A stretch of 64,000 nt of DNA from Streptomyces formicae (GCF_002556545.1 NZ_CP022685.1:6550001-6614000); one strand, 5' to 3'; counted from the stretch's first letter, positions 9,901-19,009 are shown. Notes: a model not told the origin generated them from the letters alone. Numbers and translations are program-made.

Positions 9901-10269
9901 GAGTCCGCCCGGCTCTACAAGATCACCTCGGGGCTCCTGCGCATCGCGGGCGACCTCGGGCTGCTCTCCGTGGCCGACGGCGTCGACCTGCCCGAACAGG
10001 TGGTCGCGCTGCGCGCGATGGGCTGCACGCACGGGCAGGGCATGGCGTTCTCCGGACCCGTCGACGAGTACCGGCTGCGCCGGGCCCTGTCGACGGGCGA
10101 GTACCGGGTGCCGCGCTGCCCGGCCGAGCCGGTGTTCGCGGGCGGGCCCGCCGCGTCGTACGCGGGCGGGGCCTCGGGACCGTTCGTGGGCGGCTCTTCG
10201 GGGACGCTCACGGCGGACGCCCCGACCTACGTCCGCTCACATAATGAGACCCCCGTCCCACCTACTTGA
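6991..10269 (+). CDS. cdgC: Membrane diguanylate cyclase with PAS, GGDEF and degenerate EAL domains
   Basis: A large cyclic di-GMP signalling protein, about 1092 residues from the ATG at 6991; an in-frame GTG at 6940 is also possible. The order is a disordered N-terminus, about nine or ten membrane segments, a PAS domain (FRSLVQGSSDVIMIA), a GGDEF domain and an EAL-like domain. The GGDEF motif is intact (RLGGDEF at 9022-9042) and has the inhibitory I-site RSGD just before it. The EAL signature is AQA (9430-9438), and the later DDFG motif reads DGFG. Cyclase activity is therefore likely and phosphodiesterase activity unlikely. The symbol rests on its place directly upstream of ilvB, as for S. 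coelicolor CdgC, a regulator of development. Confidence 0.88.
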   Translation: MSLSDETGVSSRLGMRRGTFGAGMRQQTARGATGDARPMGERSDAAGQPPATLARTGPQTQAVRLSHERPSPYSSATEPTRLSRGPDGHGGGADQGGPVNARPSGATVLDGGLAAPLPPRTPLTRHPLPGGRGLVSQLVLLIICGGYATGSAIGWGSGRLALFMGDFGLSIAASIAAISCFRYSRTRRSRFRPAWLLFALSSAMAALGNGVWGWYEVVLEEPVPSPGLADLFFLCFAPPAIIGLLVLAKRPVTKAGWVCLALDSWLIGGSLLTLSWSLALAHTARFEGQSVAHAALSLAYPLLDIALVSMVLALHFRRSSANRTAVNTAIGALALTVMCDALFTSPLLHASYRSGQMLDAGWFAGSLLLAYAPWAAPWHAQGDIGRGHAHVTYDSGPEEPRGLAAATRPIAGSLAALTPYLAAAVCTLGILYNILSGRSVDHVVLFTAGTVVLALVVRQGIMLLDNITLTQELAQKENHFRSLVQGSSDVIMIAAPNGILRYVSPAAAGVYGRDAEELVGSELASLMHPEDLGRVVHEVRRFLAANPVEEPTTRIECRFRSGDGDWLNVESTVNRHQGGLIFNSRDVTERVRLQAQLQHNAEHDPLTDLPNRALFTRRVSQALTGRRVTDRGTAVLFIDLDGFKAVNDTIGHQAGDELLIQAARRLQEAVRSGDTASRLGGDEFAALIVGDGTRDQAAREQHIFELADRLRITLSQPYAIDGNDVRVAASIGVSFAEPGIGAGELLRNADLAMYRAKAAGKGRVELYAPQMQADVVRKAQLATRLRAALHDGEFALLHQPVVSLESGRITAVAAQARWRSAQGILFTPGEFLRVSENGEGREGDRTAELGRWMLEEAVEQAAERGRTGHAVPVVVRMSARRLLDRSMPLGSIEALLTRHGLPSGALIIELADSDPRVPLDDLERRLTALRRLGVRIALDGFGSGYAAITALRRLPVDVLKLDRGLIEGVVESARLYKITSGLLRIAGDLGLLSVADGVDLPEQVVALRAMGCTHGQGMAFSGPVDEYRLRRALSTGEYRVPRCPAEPVFAGGPAASYAGGASGPFVGGSSGTLTADAPTYVRSHNETPVPPT
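10240..10245 (+). promoter_or_regulatory. Candidate -10 element for the ilvBNC leader transcript
   Basis: CATAAT lies 58 bp before the leader peptide start, inside the 3' end of the upstream cyclase gene. No convincing -35 box is placed 16-19 bp upstream, so this is only a candidate. A TTGACA at 10266 has no usable -10 and was not chosen. Confidence 0.25.
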
Positions 10270-10302
10270 CAGGCACTGCGTGCCGGAGGGAGGGTCAATG
10301 CC

Positions 10303-10344
10303 ATGCGCACCCGAATTCTCGTACTTGGAAAGCGCGTCGGCTGA
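10303..10344 (+). CDS. ilvB leader peptide (13 residues)
   Basis: A 13-codon ORF, MRTRILVLGKRVG, preceded by a strong GGAGGGAGG ribosome binding site at 10284-10292. It contains the consecutive regulatory codons Ile-Leu-Val-Leu and one more Val. This is the expected composition for ribosome-mediated attenuation by branched-chain amino acids. It lies 59 bp ahead of a Rho-independent terminator and 160 bp ahead of ilvB. Attenuators of this kind are established for actinobacterial ilvB genes. Confidence 0.9.
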   Translation: MRTRILVLGKRVG

Positions 10345-10399
10345 AGCTGGGACTGACCGGTCCGAACACCGGAATCCCTGCGACCGCACCCGGCGCGCT

Positions 10400-10433
10400 C
10401 CCCTCGCTTGCCTCACGGCACGAGGGGTTTTTT
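10400..10433 (+). terminator. Attenuator terminator upstream of ilvB
   Basis: The stem CCCCTCG/CGAGGGG (10400-10406 with 10421-10427) is followed directly by six T residues (10428-10433). Together with the Ile/Leu/Val leader peptide it forms a complete attenuator. When charged branched-chain tRNAs are scarce, ribosome stalling should prevent this hairpin and let transcription reach ilvBNC. The competing antiterminator must involve 10345-10399, but I did not resolve its pairing. Confidence 0.88.
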
Positions 10434-10503
10434 GTTGCACTGGCACCTGCCAAACCCCCGCAAACACCCCGCAAAAACCCTCAGCTTCGAGAAGAGAATG
10501 CCG

Positions 10504-12351
10504 ATGACCGAGCAGGCCACCGGGGCCCACCATCCGCAGCCGCGGCCCCGAACCTCAGGACAGCCGTCCGCCCCCGTCGAGCACGTGACGGGTGCGCAGT
10601 CCCTCATTCGTTCTCTCGAGGAAGTCGGGGCCGACACGGTGTTCGGCATTCCCGGCGGCGCCATCCTTCCCGCGTACGACCCGATGATGGACTCCACCCG
10701 GGTGCGGCACGTCCTGGTCAGGCACGAGCAGGGCGCGGGCCACGCGGCCACCGGATACGCGCAGGCCACCGGCAGGGTCGGCGTCTGCATGGCGACGAGC
10801 GGTCCCGGCGCCACCAACCTGGTCACGCCGATCGCCGACGCCCACATGGACTCCGTCCCGATGGTCGCCATCACCGGTCAGGTGGCCTCCAAGGCGATCG
10901 GCACCGACGCCTTCCAGGAGGCGGACATCGTCGGCATCACGATGCCGATCACCAAGCACAACTTCCTGGTCACCAAGGCCGAGGACATCCCGCGGACCAT
11001 CGCGGAGGCGTTCCACATCGCCTCCACGGGCCGTCCGGGGCCCGTCCTGGTCGACATCGCCAAGGACGCCCTCCAGGCGCGGACCACCTTCACCTGGCCG
11101 CCCACCCAGGACCTGCCCGGCTACCGCCCGGTGACCAAGCCGCACGCCAAGCAGATCCGCGAGGCCGCCAAGCTGATCACCGCCGCCAAGCGGCCGGTGC
11201 TCTACGTCGGCGGCGGCGTCATCAAGGCCGGGGCCACCGCGGAGCTGAGGGTCCTCGCCGAACTCACCGGAGCGCCCGTCACCACCACACTGATGGCGCT
11301 CGGCGCATTCCCCGACAGTCACGAGCTGCACGTGGGAATGCCGGGCATGCACGGTGCGGTCACCGCCGTCACCGCGCTGCAGAAGGCCGACCTGATCGTC
11401 GCCCTCGGAGCCCGCTTCGACGACCGCGTCACCGGCAAGCTGGACAGCTTCGCCCCGTTCGCGAAGATCGTCCACGCCGACATCGACCCTGCGGAGATCG
11501 GCAAGAACCGCGCCGCCGACGTGCCGATCGTGGGCGACGCGCGCGAGGTCATCGCCGACCTGGTCCAGGCCGTCCAGGCCGAGCACACCGAGGGCCACAC
11601 CGGCGACTACACCGCCTGGTGGAGCGACCTCAACCGCTGGCGCGACACCTACCCCCTCGGCTACACCCAGCCCGAGGACGGCTCGCTCTCGCCGCAGCAG
11701 GTCATCGAGCGCGTCGGTCAACTGGCCCCCGAGGGCACGATCTTCGCGGCGGGCGTCGGCCAGCACCAGATGTGGGCCGCGCACTTCATCCAGTACGAGA
11801 AGCCCGCGACCTGGCTCAACTCCGGCGGCGCGGGGACGATGGGCTACGCGGTCCCGGCCGCGATGGGCGCCAAGGCCGGACAGCCCGACCGCACGGTCTG
11901 GGCGATCGACGGCGACGGCTGCTTCCAGATGACCAATCAGGAACTGACCACCTGCGCCCTGAACAACATCCCGATCAAGGTCGCCATCATCAACAACGGC
12001 GCCCTCGGGATGGTCCGCCAGTGGCAGACGCTCTTCTACAACCAGCGTTACTCCAACACCGTCCTGCACAGCGGTCCCGACGACATCGGCCCCAACAAGG
12101 GCACGCGCGTCCCCGACTTCGTGAAGCTGTCCGAGGCGATGGGCTGTGTGGCGCTGCGCTGCGAGCGGCCCGAGGACCTGGACAAGGTCATCGCCGAGGC
12201 GAACGCCATCAACGACCGGCCCGTCGTGGTCGACTTCATCGTCCACGAGGACGCCCAGGTCTGGCCGATGGTCGCGGCGGGCACCTCGAACGACGAGGTC
12301 ATGGCGGCCCGGGGCGTCCGTCCCGACTTCGGCGACAACGAAGACGACTGA
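10504..12351 (+). CDS. ilvB: Acetolactate synthase large subunit
   Basis: The catalytic subunit of acetohydroxyacid synthase, the first common step of valine, leucine and isoleucine synthesis. It condenses pyruvate with pyruvate or 2-oxobutyrate, using thiamine diphosphate, Mg2+ and FAD. It has 615 residues from the ATG at 10504, placed 7 bp after GAGAAGAG; the ATG at 10498 is too close to that site. Visible are the N-terminal catalytic Glu region ([15 protein letters not shown]), the ThDP-binding motif from [14 protein letters not shown] to the NN pair, and the FAD-linked middle domain. It is first in an operon with ilvN and ilvC and is controlled by the upstream attenuator. Confidence 0.97.
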   Translation: MTEQATGAHHPQPRPRTSGQPSAPVEHVTGAQSLIRSLEEVGADTVFGIPGGAILPAYDPMMDSTRVRHVLVRHEQGAGHAATGYAQATGRVGVCMATSGPGATNLVTPIADAHMDSVPMVAITGQVASKAIGTDAFQEADIVGITMPITKHNFLVTKAEDIPRTIAEAFHIASTGRPGPVLVDIAKDALQARTTFTWPPTQDLPGYRPVTKPHAKQIREAAKLITAAKRPVLYVGGGVIKAGATAELRVLAELTGAPVTTTLMALGAFPDSHELHVGMPGMHGAVTAVTALQKADLIVALGARFDDRVTGKLDSFAPFAKIVHADIDPAEIGKNRAADVPIVGDAREVIADLVQAVQAEHTEGHTGDYTAWWSDLNRWRDTYPLGYTQPEDGSLSPQQVIERVGQLAPEGTIFAAGVGQHQMWAAHFIQYEKPATWLNSGGAGTMGYAVPAAMGAKAGQPDRTVWAIDGDGCFQMTNQELTTCALNNIPIKVAIINNGALGMVRQWQTLFYNQRYSNTVLHSGPDDIGPNKGTRVPDFVKLSEAMGCVALRCERPEDLDKVIAEANAINDRPVVVDFIVHEDAQVWPMVAAGTSNDEVMAARGVRPDFGDNEDD

Positions 12352-12380
12352 GACCGAGAGCGAAAGAGAGACCTTCAGTC

Positions 12381-12908
12381 ATGTCCACCAAGCACACGCT
12401 CTCCGTCCTGGTCGAGAACAAGCCCGGTGTCCTCGCCCGGATCACCGCCCTGTTCTCCCGCCGCGGCTTCAACATCGACTCACTGGCTGTGGGCGTCACC
12501 GAGCACCCCGACATCTCCCGCATCACCATCGTCGTGAACGTCGAGGACCTGCCGCTCGAACAGGTCACCAAACAGCTCAACAAGCTGGTCAACGTCCTGA
12601 AGATCGTCGAACTCGAGCCGGGCGGGGCGGTGGCGCGCGAACTGGTGCTCGCCAAGGTCCGCGCCGACAACGAGACCCGCTCGCAGATCGTCGAGATCGT
12701 CCAGCTGTTCCGCGCCAAGACCGTGGACGTCTCCCCGGAGGCCGTCACCATCGAGGCCACCGGCAGCAGCGACAAGCTGGAGGCCATGCTCAAGATGCTG
12801 GAGCCCTTCGGCATCAAGGAGCTGGTCCAGTCCGGCACCATCGCGATCGGCCGGGGCTCCCGCTCCATCACCGACCGCAGCCTGCGGGCGCTCGACCGCA
12901 GCGCCTGA
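12381..12908 (+). CDS. ilvN: Acetolactate synthase small (regulatory) subunit
   Basis: A 175-residue regulatory partner of IlvB that confers feedback inhibition by valine. The N-terminal ACT domain (LSVLVENKPGVLARITALFSRR, about residues 6-27) is followed by the small-subunit C-terminal domain (DVSPEAVTIEATG). Length is normal for the family. The ATG follows a GAAAGAGAG ribosome binding site, 29 bp after ilvB, so the two are clearly co-transcribed. Confidence 0.97.
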   Translation: MSTKHTLSVLVENKPGVLARITALFSRRGFNIDSLAVGVTEHPDISRITIVVNVEDLPLEQVTKQLNKLVNVLKIVELEPGGAVARELVLAKVRADNETRSQIVEIVQLFRAKTVDVSPEAVTIEATGSSDKLEAMLKMLEPFGIKELVQSGTIAIGRGSRSITDRSLRALDRSA

Positions 12909-12923
12909 GCCGGCGCGGCCTGA

Positions 12924-14021
<1,098 letters not shown>

Positions 14022-14080
14022 TGGTGCTCGGGTCCGGGGCCGATGCCTCGGGGCTCCGCCCCGGACCCCGCTCCTCAAAC

Positions 14081-14126
14081 GCCGGAGGGGCTGATTCCTA
14101 CCAGCCGGAGGGGCTGATTCCTACCA
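14081..14126 (+). repeat. Two tandem 23-bp direct repeats downstream of ilvC
   Basis: Two identical 23-bp units, each starting GCCGGAGGGGCTGATTCC, occupy 14081-14103 and 14104-14126. The stretch TCCTCAAACGCCGGA just before and into the first unit (14072-14086) recurs at 15997-16011 downstream of serA. This is a common Streptomyces-type intergenic repeat family. The rest of the 318-bp ilvC-serA gap contains a GC-rich hairpin near serA and no gene. Confidence 0.85.
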
Positions 14127-14295
14127 CCGGTAGGGACCGGCTTTCTCGCTTGTCCACCGTGTCCATTCACGGACGGGTGATCCTTCCGCGGAGGCGCAAG
14201 ATGACCTCCGTCGCGCCACTACACTGCTGTTCAACATTCGCGTCGGGCCCACAGCGTCGTGCGTCTTCCACGCGGCTAGCACCCTCCACCGCCTG

Positions 14296-14313
14296 CGGCC
14301 GTCGGGACGGCCG
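14296..14313. repeat. Hairpin just upstream of serA
   Basis: An 8-bp perfect inverted repeat (CGGCCGTC, GG, GACGGCCG) lies 26 bp before the serA start codon, in the probable 5' untranslated region. No T-tract follows. It might tune serA translation or be a protein site, but nothing here decides this. Confidence 0.35.
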
Positions 14314-14339
14314 TCCGCAATGGACTTGTGAGGACTCAC

Positions 14340-15944
14340 GTGAGCACTGCTGCCACCGGCAAACCCGTCGTACTCATCGCTGAAGAGCTGTCGCCCGCCA
14401 CCGTCGACGCCCTGGGCCCGGACTTCGAGATCCGCCAGTGCAACGGAGCGGACCGCGCCGAGCTGCTCCCCGCGATCGCCGACGTCGACGCGATCCTGGT
14501 CCGCTCCGCGACCAAGGTCGACGCCGAGGCCATCGCCGCCGCCAAGAAGCTGAAGGTCGTCGCCCGCGCGGGCGTGGGCCTGGACAACGTCGACGTGTCC
14601 GCCGCCACCAAGGCCGGCGTGATGGTCGTGAACGCCCCGACCTCGAACATCGTCACGGCCGCCGAGCTCGCCTGCGGCCTGCTCCTGGCCACCGCGCGCA
14701 ACATCCCCCAGGCCAACACCGCCCTGAAGAACGCGGAGTGGAAGCGCTCCAAGTACACGGGCGTCGAGCTCGCCGAGAAGACCCTCGGCGTCGTCGGCCT
14801 CGGCCGCATCGGTGCCCTGGTCGCGCAGCGCATGAGCGCCTTCGGCATGAAGGTCGTCGCCTACGACCCGTACGTGCAGCCCGCGCGCGCCGCGCAGATG
14901 GGCGTGAAGGTCCTCTCGCTCGACGAGCTGCTCGAGGTCTCCGACTTCATCACCGTGCACCTGCCCAAGACCCCCGAGACGCTCGGCCTCATCGGCGACG
15001 AGGCGCTGCACAAGGTCAAGCCGACCGTCCGCATCGTGAACGCCGCGCGCGGCGGGATCGTCGACGAGGAGGCGCTGCACTCCGCCCTCAAGGAGGGCCG
15101 CGTCGCCGGTGCCGGTCTCGACGTGTACGCGAAGGAGCCCTGCACGGACTCCCCGCTCTTCCAGTTCGACCAGGTCGTCTGCACCCCGCACCTCGGTGCC
15201 TCCACGGACGAGGCGCAGGAGAAGGCGGGCATCGCGGTCGCCAAGTCGGTGCGCCTCGCGCTCGCCGGTGAGCTCGTGCCCGACGCGGTGAACGTGCAGG
15301 GCGGTGTCATCGCCGAGGACGTGCGCCCCGGTCTGCCGCTCGCCGAGAAGCTCGGCCGGATCTTCACCGCGCTCGCGGGCGAGGTCGCGGCCCGGCTCGA
15401 CGTCGAGGTGTACGGCGAGATCACCCAGCACGACGTGAAGGTGCTCGAACTGTCCGCGCTGAAGGGCGTGTTCGAGGACGTCGTCGACGAGACCGTGTCG
15501 TATGTGAACGCGCCGCTGTTCGCGCAGGAGCGTGGCGTCGAGGTCCGCCTGACCACCAGCTCGGAGTCGCCCGACCACCGCAACGTGGTCACCGTGCGCG
15601 GCACGCTCTCGGGCGGCGAGGAGATCGCCGTCTCCGGCACGCTGGCCGGTCCCAAGCACCTCCGGAAGATCGTCGCCATCGGCGAGTACGACGTGGACCT
15701 GGCGCTCGCCGACCACATGGTCGTCCTGCGGTACGCGGACCGTCCCGGCGTCGTCGGCACGGTGGGCCGGGTCCTCGGCGAGGCGGGCATCAACATCGCG
15801 GGCATGCAGGTCGCTCGTGCTGACGTGGGCGGGGAGGCGCTGGCCGTTCTCACCGTGGACGACACCGTGCCGCAGGCTGTGCTCAATGAGTTGGCTGCGG
15901 AGATCGGGGCGGAGTCCGCGCGGGCAGTTGATCTGACGGACTAG
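14340..15944 (+). CDS. serA: D-3-phosphoglycerate dehydrogenase
   Basis: The first enzyme of serine synthesis, oxidising 3-phosphoglycerate with NAD+. It has 534 residues from the GTG at 14340, which follows GTGAGGA; an upstream GTG at 14328 lacks a site. It is the long type: substrate and nucleotide domains (VVGLGRIGALVAQRM; catalytic Arg in NAARGGIVDEEAL; His in CTPHLGAS), an intervening ASB-like domain and a C-terminal ACT domain (VVLRYADRPGVVGTVG) that binds serine for feedback inhibition. Related intergenic repeats flank it on both sides. Confidence 0.97.
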   Translation: MSTAATGKPVVLIAEELSPATVDALGPDFEIRQCNGADRAELLPAIADVDAILVRSATKVDAEAIAAAKKLKVVARAGVGLDNVDVSAATKAGVMVVNAPTSNIVTAAELACGLLLATARNIPQANTALKNAEWKRSKYTGVELAEKTLGVVGLGRIGALVAQRMSAFGMKVVAYDPYVQPARAAQMGVKVLSLDELLEVSDFITVHLPKTPETLGLIGDEALHKVKPTVRIVNAARGGIVDEEALHSALKEGRVAGAGLDVYAKEPCTDSPLFQFDQVVCTPHLGASTDEAQEKAGIAVAKSVRLALAGELVPDAVNVQGGVIAEDVRPGLPLAEKLGRIFTALAGEVAARLDVEVYGEITQHDVKVLELSALKGVFEDVVDETVSYVNAPLFAQERGVEVRLTTSSESPDHRNVVTVRGTLSGGEEIAVSGTLAGPKHLRKIVAIGEYDVDLALADHMVVLRYADRPGVVGTVGRVLGEAGINIAGMQVARADVGGEALAVLTVDDTVPQAVLNELAAEIGAESARAVDLTD

Positions 15945-16005
15945 GTTGCTGGTCGGCGAGTTCGGCTGATGTAGATCACCGGCTTCGCCGAGTTCGTCCT
16001 CAAAC

Positions 16006-16080
16006 GCCGGACGGGCTGGAAATATCGAGCGCCGGTCGGGCCGGAAATATCGAGCGCCGGACGGGCTGGAAATATCCAGC
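16006..16080 (+). repeat. Three tandem 25-bp repeats downstream of serA
   Basis: Three 25-bp units at 16006-16030, 16031-16055 and 16056-16080 share the core GCCGGACGGGCTGGAAATAT; the middle one has two changes. The third unit merges into a long terminator stem. They lie in the convergent space between serA and the exporter gene. Confidence 0.88.
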
Positions 16081-16094
16081 CCGTCCGGCGTTTT
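16055..16094. terminator. Strong bidirectional terminator between serA and the MFS gene
   Basis: A 16-bp perfect stem with a 4-nt AATA-type loop (16055-16070 with 16075-16090), followed by TTTT on the plus strand. It should end serA transcription, and probably also the convergent exporter transcript, whose stop codon overlaps the T-tract at 16094-16096. Confidence 0.85.
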
Positions 16095-17638
16095 CAGATG
16101 AGTGTCTTCTGTGGATCCGGTTCCGGCGCGGGCTCCTGCACCGGTGCTTGTACCTGCACCCTCCGCAGCGTCACCGCCGCCAGGACCGCCGCCGCCAGCA
16201 GGATCCCCGTGCCGGTCAGTGCCGCGACGTGCAGGCCGTCGGTGAACGCGGTGCGGGCCGCGGTCAGGAGGTCGTCCGCCGCCGCGGACGGCAGGTGGTG
16301 GGCCACCGCCACCGCGCCGCCGAGCGTCTCGCGGGCCTCGGCGGGGGCCGAGTCCGGGATCCTCGCGTGGTAGACCGCGTTGCCGATGGAGCCGAGCAGG
16401 GCCATGCCCATCGCGCCGCCGAACTCCTGCCCCGTCTCCAGGAGCGAGGAGGCCGTGCCCGCCTTCTCCACGGGGGCGGCGCCGAGCGCCAGGTCGGTGA
16501 GCTGGGAGCCGATGATGACGGCGCCGCAGGCCAGGACGCCCGCACCGGCGAGGGCCAGCCAGAGGGAATCGGTGTCGGTCAGGGTGAGCAGGCCGTAGCC
16601 GCAGGCGGAGATGACGAAGCCGGTGGCGACGACGTGGGCGCGGTTCATGCCGCGCTGCACGAGTGCCGTGGCGACGGGACCCGCGAAGCCGATCAGGACC
16701 GAGGGGAGCAGCGCCCACAGCGCGGCCTCCATGGCGCTCTTGCCGAGCACGGACTGCAGGTACTGGGTGGTGAAGTAGGCCGAACCCATCATCGCCAGCG
16801 AGGAGATGAGGTTCAGCGAGACGGCGGCGCTGAAGGCCCGGCCGTTGCCGCGGAACAGCTCCGGGGAGATCATCGGCGACGCGGCGGTGCGCTGGCGGTG
16901 CACGAACAGGGCCCCGAAGGCGAGGCCGACGGCCACGGACGCGAGGTACTGGAGCTTGACGCCCTCGGCGGGCAGCTCCTTGAGGCCCCAGACCAGCGGC
17001 AGTACGGCGGCCATCGAGAGCGGCACGCTCAGCAGGTCGAAGCGGCCCGGCGTCGGGTCCTTGAACTCGGGGATCAGGACCGGCGCGAGGACGAGCAGCA
17101 GCACCATCGCGGGCAGGTTGACCAGGAAGACCGAGCCCCACCAGAAGTACTCGACGAGGACGCCGCTGAGCACCGAGCCGAGCGCGATGCCCGCGACGAG
17201 GACCCCCTGCCACAGGCCGATCGCCTTCGCGCGCTGCCCGGGGTCGCGGAACAGGTTGCGCACGAGGGCCAGCGTGGACGGCATGAGGGTCGCGCCGCCG
17301 ATGCCGAGCACCGCGCGGGCGGCGATCAGGGTCTCGGCGCTGTCGGCGTACGCGGCGGTGAGCGAGGCGAGACCGAACGCGGTGGCGCCGAAGAGGAGCA
17401 GCTTGCGACGGCCGATGCGGTCGCCGAGCGAGCCCATCGTCATCAGGAGTCCGGCGAGCACGAACGCGTAGATGTCGAAGATCCACAGCTGCTGCGTGCC
17501 GCTCGGCGCCAGATCGGCGCTGATCTCCGGTATCGCGAAGTAGAGGACGGAGACGTCCATCGAGACCAGGAGCAGCGGGAGCATCAGGACGGCGAGGGCG
17601 GTCCATTCCTTGCGGGTGGCGCGCGGGTTCGTCTGCAT
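16094..17638 (-). CDS. MFS drug exporter (DHA2, 14 transmembrane segments)
   Basis: A 514-residue proton-driven multidrug efflux protein of the DHA2 type (QacA/SmvA-like). Residues 13-37 form the first membrane segment (WTALAVLMLPLLLVSMDVSVL). The loop motif GDRIGRRK is the hallmark MFS motif A. The ALVRNLFRDPGQRAKAIGLW region and the alternating hydrophobic stretches fit 14 helices. It is divergent from a TetR regulator at 17748, a typical pairing for a ligand-induced pump. The substrate is unknown. Confidence 0.92.
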   Translation of the reverse strand: MQTNPRATRKEWTALAVLMLPLLLVSMDVSVLYFAIPEISADLAPSGTQQLWIFDIYAFVLAGLLMTMGSLGDRIGRRKLLLFGATAFGLASLTAAYADSAETLIAARAVLGIGGATLMPSTLALVRNLFRDPGQRAKAIGLWQGVLVAGIALGSVLSGVLVEYFWWGSVFLVNLPAMVLLLVLAPVLIPEFKDPTPGRFDLLSVPLSMAAVLPLVWGLKELPAEGVKLQYLASVAVGLAFGALFVHRQRTAASPMISPELFRGNGRAFSAAVSLNLISSLAMMGSAYFTTQYLQSVLGKSAMEAALWALLPSVLIGFAGPVATALVQRGMNRAHVVATGFVISACGYGLLTLTDTDSLWLALAGAGVLACGAVIIGSQLTDLALGAAPVEKAGTASSLLETGQEFGGAMGMALLGSIGNAVYHARIPDSAPAEARETLGGAVAVAHHLPSAAADDLLTAARTAFTDGLHVAALTGTGILLAAAVLAAVTLRRVQVQAPVQEPAPEPDPQKTLI

Positions 17639-17675
17639 GACAGGGACTGTACGGGCGTCATAAACGCCTGTCTAG

Positions 17676-17685
17676 TACGTACGTA
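17676..17685. promoter_or_regulatory. Candidate TetR operator in the exporter/TetR divergent region
   Basis: The perfect palindrome TACGTACGTA lies 38 bp upstream of the exporter start and 63 bp before the TetR start. It sits within a symmetric, AT-rich stretch that stands out in this GC-rich region. Position and symmetry fit an operator for the adjacent TetR repressor; this is an inference. Confidence 0.5.
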
Positions 17686-17747
17686 TAGATCGGTCGTATA
17701 AGACGGTGGTCTGGGACGCCTGTATGACCCGGGCGTACTCTGGTCGC

Positions 17748-18335
17748 ATGGGACACCGCGAAGATCTGCTCGAAGGCGCCAAGCGCTGCCTGCTGGACAA
17801 GGGGTTCGTCCGCACGACGGCCCGCGAGATCGTGAAGGAGTCGGGGACCAACCTCGCGTCCATCGGCTACCACTACGGGTCGAAGGACGCGCTGCTCGTC
17901 GAGGCGTTCCTCGCGCTCATCGAGGAGATGACCGGCACCTTCGGGCAGGTGCCGCCCGGCGGTGGTGCGGGCGAGGTCGGGTCGTTCGAGCGCTTCCAGG
18001 AGACCTGGGAGGGCATCATCCGCTCGTTCCCGGAGTCCAGGTCCCTGTGGATGCTCAATCTGGAGGTCGTCACCCAGGGGGACCGGCTCGCCGGGGTCCG
18101 TGACCTGCTCGCCAAGGCGCAGGTGGAGGGGCGCAGAGGGCTCGCGTCGGTCTTCACCGGAGTGCCGGAGAGCGCCGTCACCGACGACGTGGTGGAGGCC
18201 GAGGGACGCCTGTACTCCGTCCTGCTCAACGGCCTGCTGGTCCAGTGGCTCTTCGACCCCGAGACGGCGACCGGCGCCGGTCAGCTCACCGAGGGAATGC
18301 GGCGCGTGATGGAGCGGGCGGCCACGAAGGCATGA
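17748..18335 (+). CDS. TetR-family transcriptional regulator
   Basis: A 195-residue repressor with an N-terminal TetR helix-turn-helix (CLLDKGFVRTTAREIVKESG, then SIGYHYGSKDALL) and an alpha-helical ligand-binding C-terminal half. The ATG at 17748 gives the usual compact N-terminus MGHREDLLEGAK; an ATG at 17724 would add eight residues. It probably represses the divergent MFS exporter until an exported compound binds. Confidence 0.9.
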   Translation: MGHREDLLEGAKRCLLDKGFVRTTAREIVKESGTNLASIGYHYGSKDALLVEAFLALIEEMTGTFGQVPPGGGAGEVGSFERFQETWEGIIRSFPESRSLWMLNLEVVTQGDRLAGVRDLLAKAQVEGRRGLASVFTGVPESAVTDDVVEAEGRLYSVLLNGLLVQWLFDPETATGAGQLTEGMRRVMERAATKA

Positions 18336-18560
18336 GGCCGGAGCGGGATCCGTCGGGTCGATGTTCCTGGCGGGCTCGCGCAGAGGGGCGAAGACCGCGC
18401 CGATCTCCCCGTCGAGCAGGGCCTGGGCGGAGGCGTGCGCACCCGGGGCCGACCGAGGTGCGGCTCCGGGTGCGCGGGCGGTCGCGGACGACCGTCTACC
18501 GCCTGTGGTGCGGCGTGGAGGTGCGGCCCGCGTTCCGGGCCGACCTCAAGTCAGCGGTCG
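18336..18560. other. Intergenic stretch with possible gene remnants
   Basis: No complete gene is convincing here. On the minus strand, about 18340-18440 reads as a plausible peptide containing ALLDGEIGAVFAPLREPARN. On the plus strand, about 18455-18550 reads TEVRLRVRGRSRTTVYRLW. Both lack a start, a ribosome binding site and a consistent frame, so they look like decayed fragments or chance open frames. Confidence 0.25.
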
Positions 18561-18914
18561 TTATGACCACTTGAGGCAGGCGGCGGGGATCCAGCCGCGC
18601 TTGTTGCTGCTGTACGGGCCGCCGTACAGCCACTTGGTGGAGGTCTTGCCGCACAGCTTGTACTTCTGGCCCGAGTAGAACTTGCCGTCGTTGCAGAGGT
18701 AGCCCTTCTTGCCCTTGTTCCACTGGCCGACCGCGGTCGCGCTCAGCTTGGCGTGGGTGCGCACCTTGACCGTCTCCTTGGCGGGGACGTTGGTGATGCC
18801 CCGGGAGCAGTCGGGCTTCGCGGCGGCGACGGCGGTGCCGCCCGTGGCGAGGGTGGTGCCGACGAGCGCGACGGCGGAGAAGGCGACCGCGGGGGCCAAC
18901 AGCCTGAACTTCAT
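18561..18914 (-). CDS. Small secreted SH3-like domain protein
   Basis: A 117-residue exported protein. A Sec signal peptide (KFRLLAPAVAFSAVALVGTT, then AVAA cleavage region) precedes an SH3-type 3b module with VKVRTHAKLSATAVGQWNKG and a Cys-containing C-terminal half ending in PAACLKWS. Four Cys residues in the mature part could form disulfides. Bacterial SH3_3 domains often bind the cell wall or occur in peptidoglycan enzymes; this one carries no catalytic domain. It is monocistronic. Confidence 0.82.
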   Translation of the reverse strand: MKFRLLAPAVAFSAVALVGTTLATGGTAVAAAKPDCSRGITNVPAKETVKVRTHAKLSATAVGQWNKGKKGYLCNDGKFYSGQKYKLCGKTSTKWLYGGPYSSNKRGWIPAACLKWS

Positions 18915-19009
18915 GTGGTGTTCGATCTCCCAAGTGGGGGGATGAATGTTCGGACGCGGAGAACCGTATCGCCTCACGATCATGGCTGTAATCGTTCGTT
19001 GCGCGGTCC

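Noticed and set aside
7729..10032. Long minus-strand frame opposite the cyclase gene
   Set aside because: The amino acid composition is a typical shadow of a high-GC gene; no motif or start signal is present. The same applies to long frames opposite serA, the urease, accB and the NACHT gene.
10266..10271. TTGACA as a -35 box for the ilvB leader
   Set aside because: It overlaps the stop codon of the upstream cyclase gene, and the region 16-19 bp downstream is the ribosome binding site of the leader peptide, with no -10 match.
18361..18678. A 105-codon plus-strand gene after the TetR gene
   Set aside because: It overlaps the SH3-like gene in antisense, has no ribosome binding site, and its composition is not coding-like throughout.
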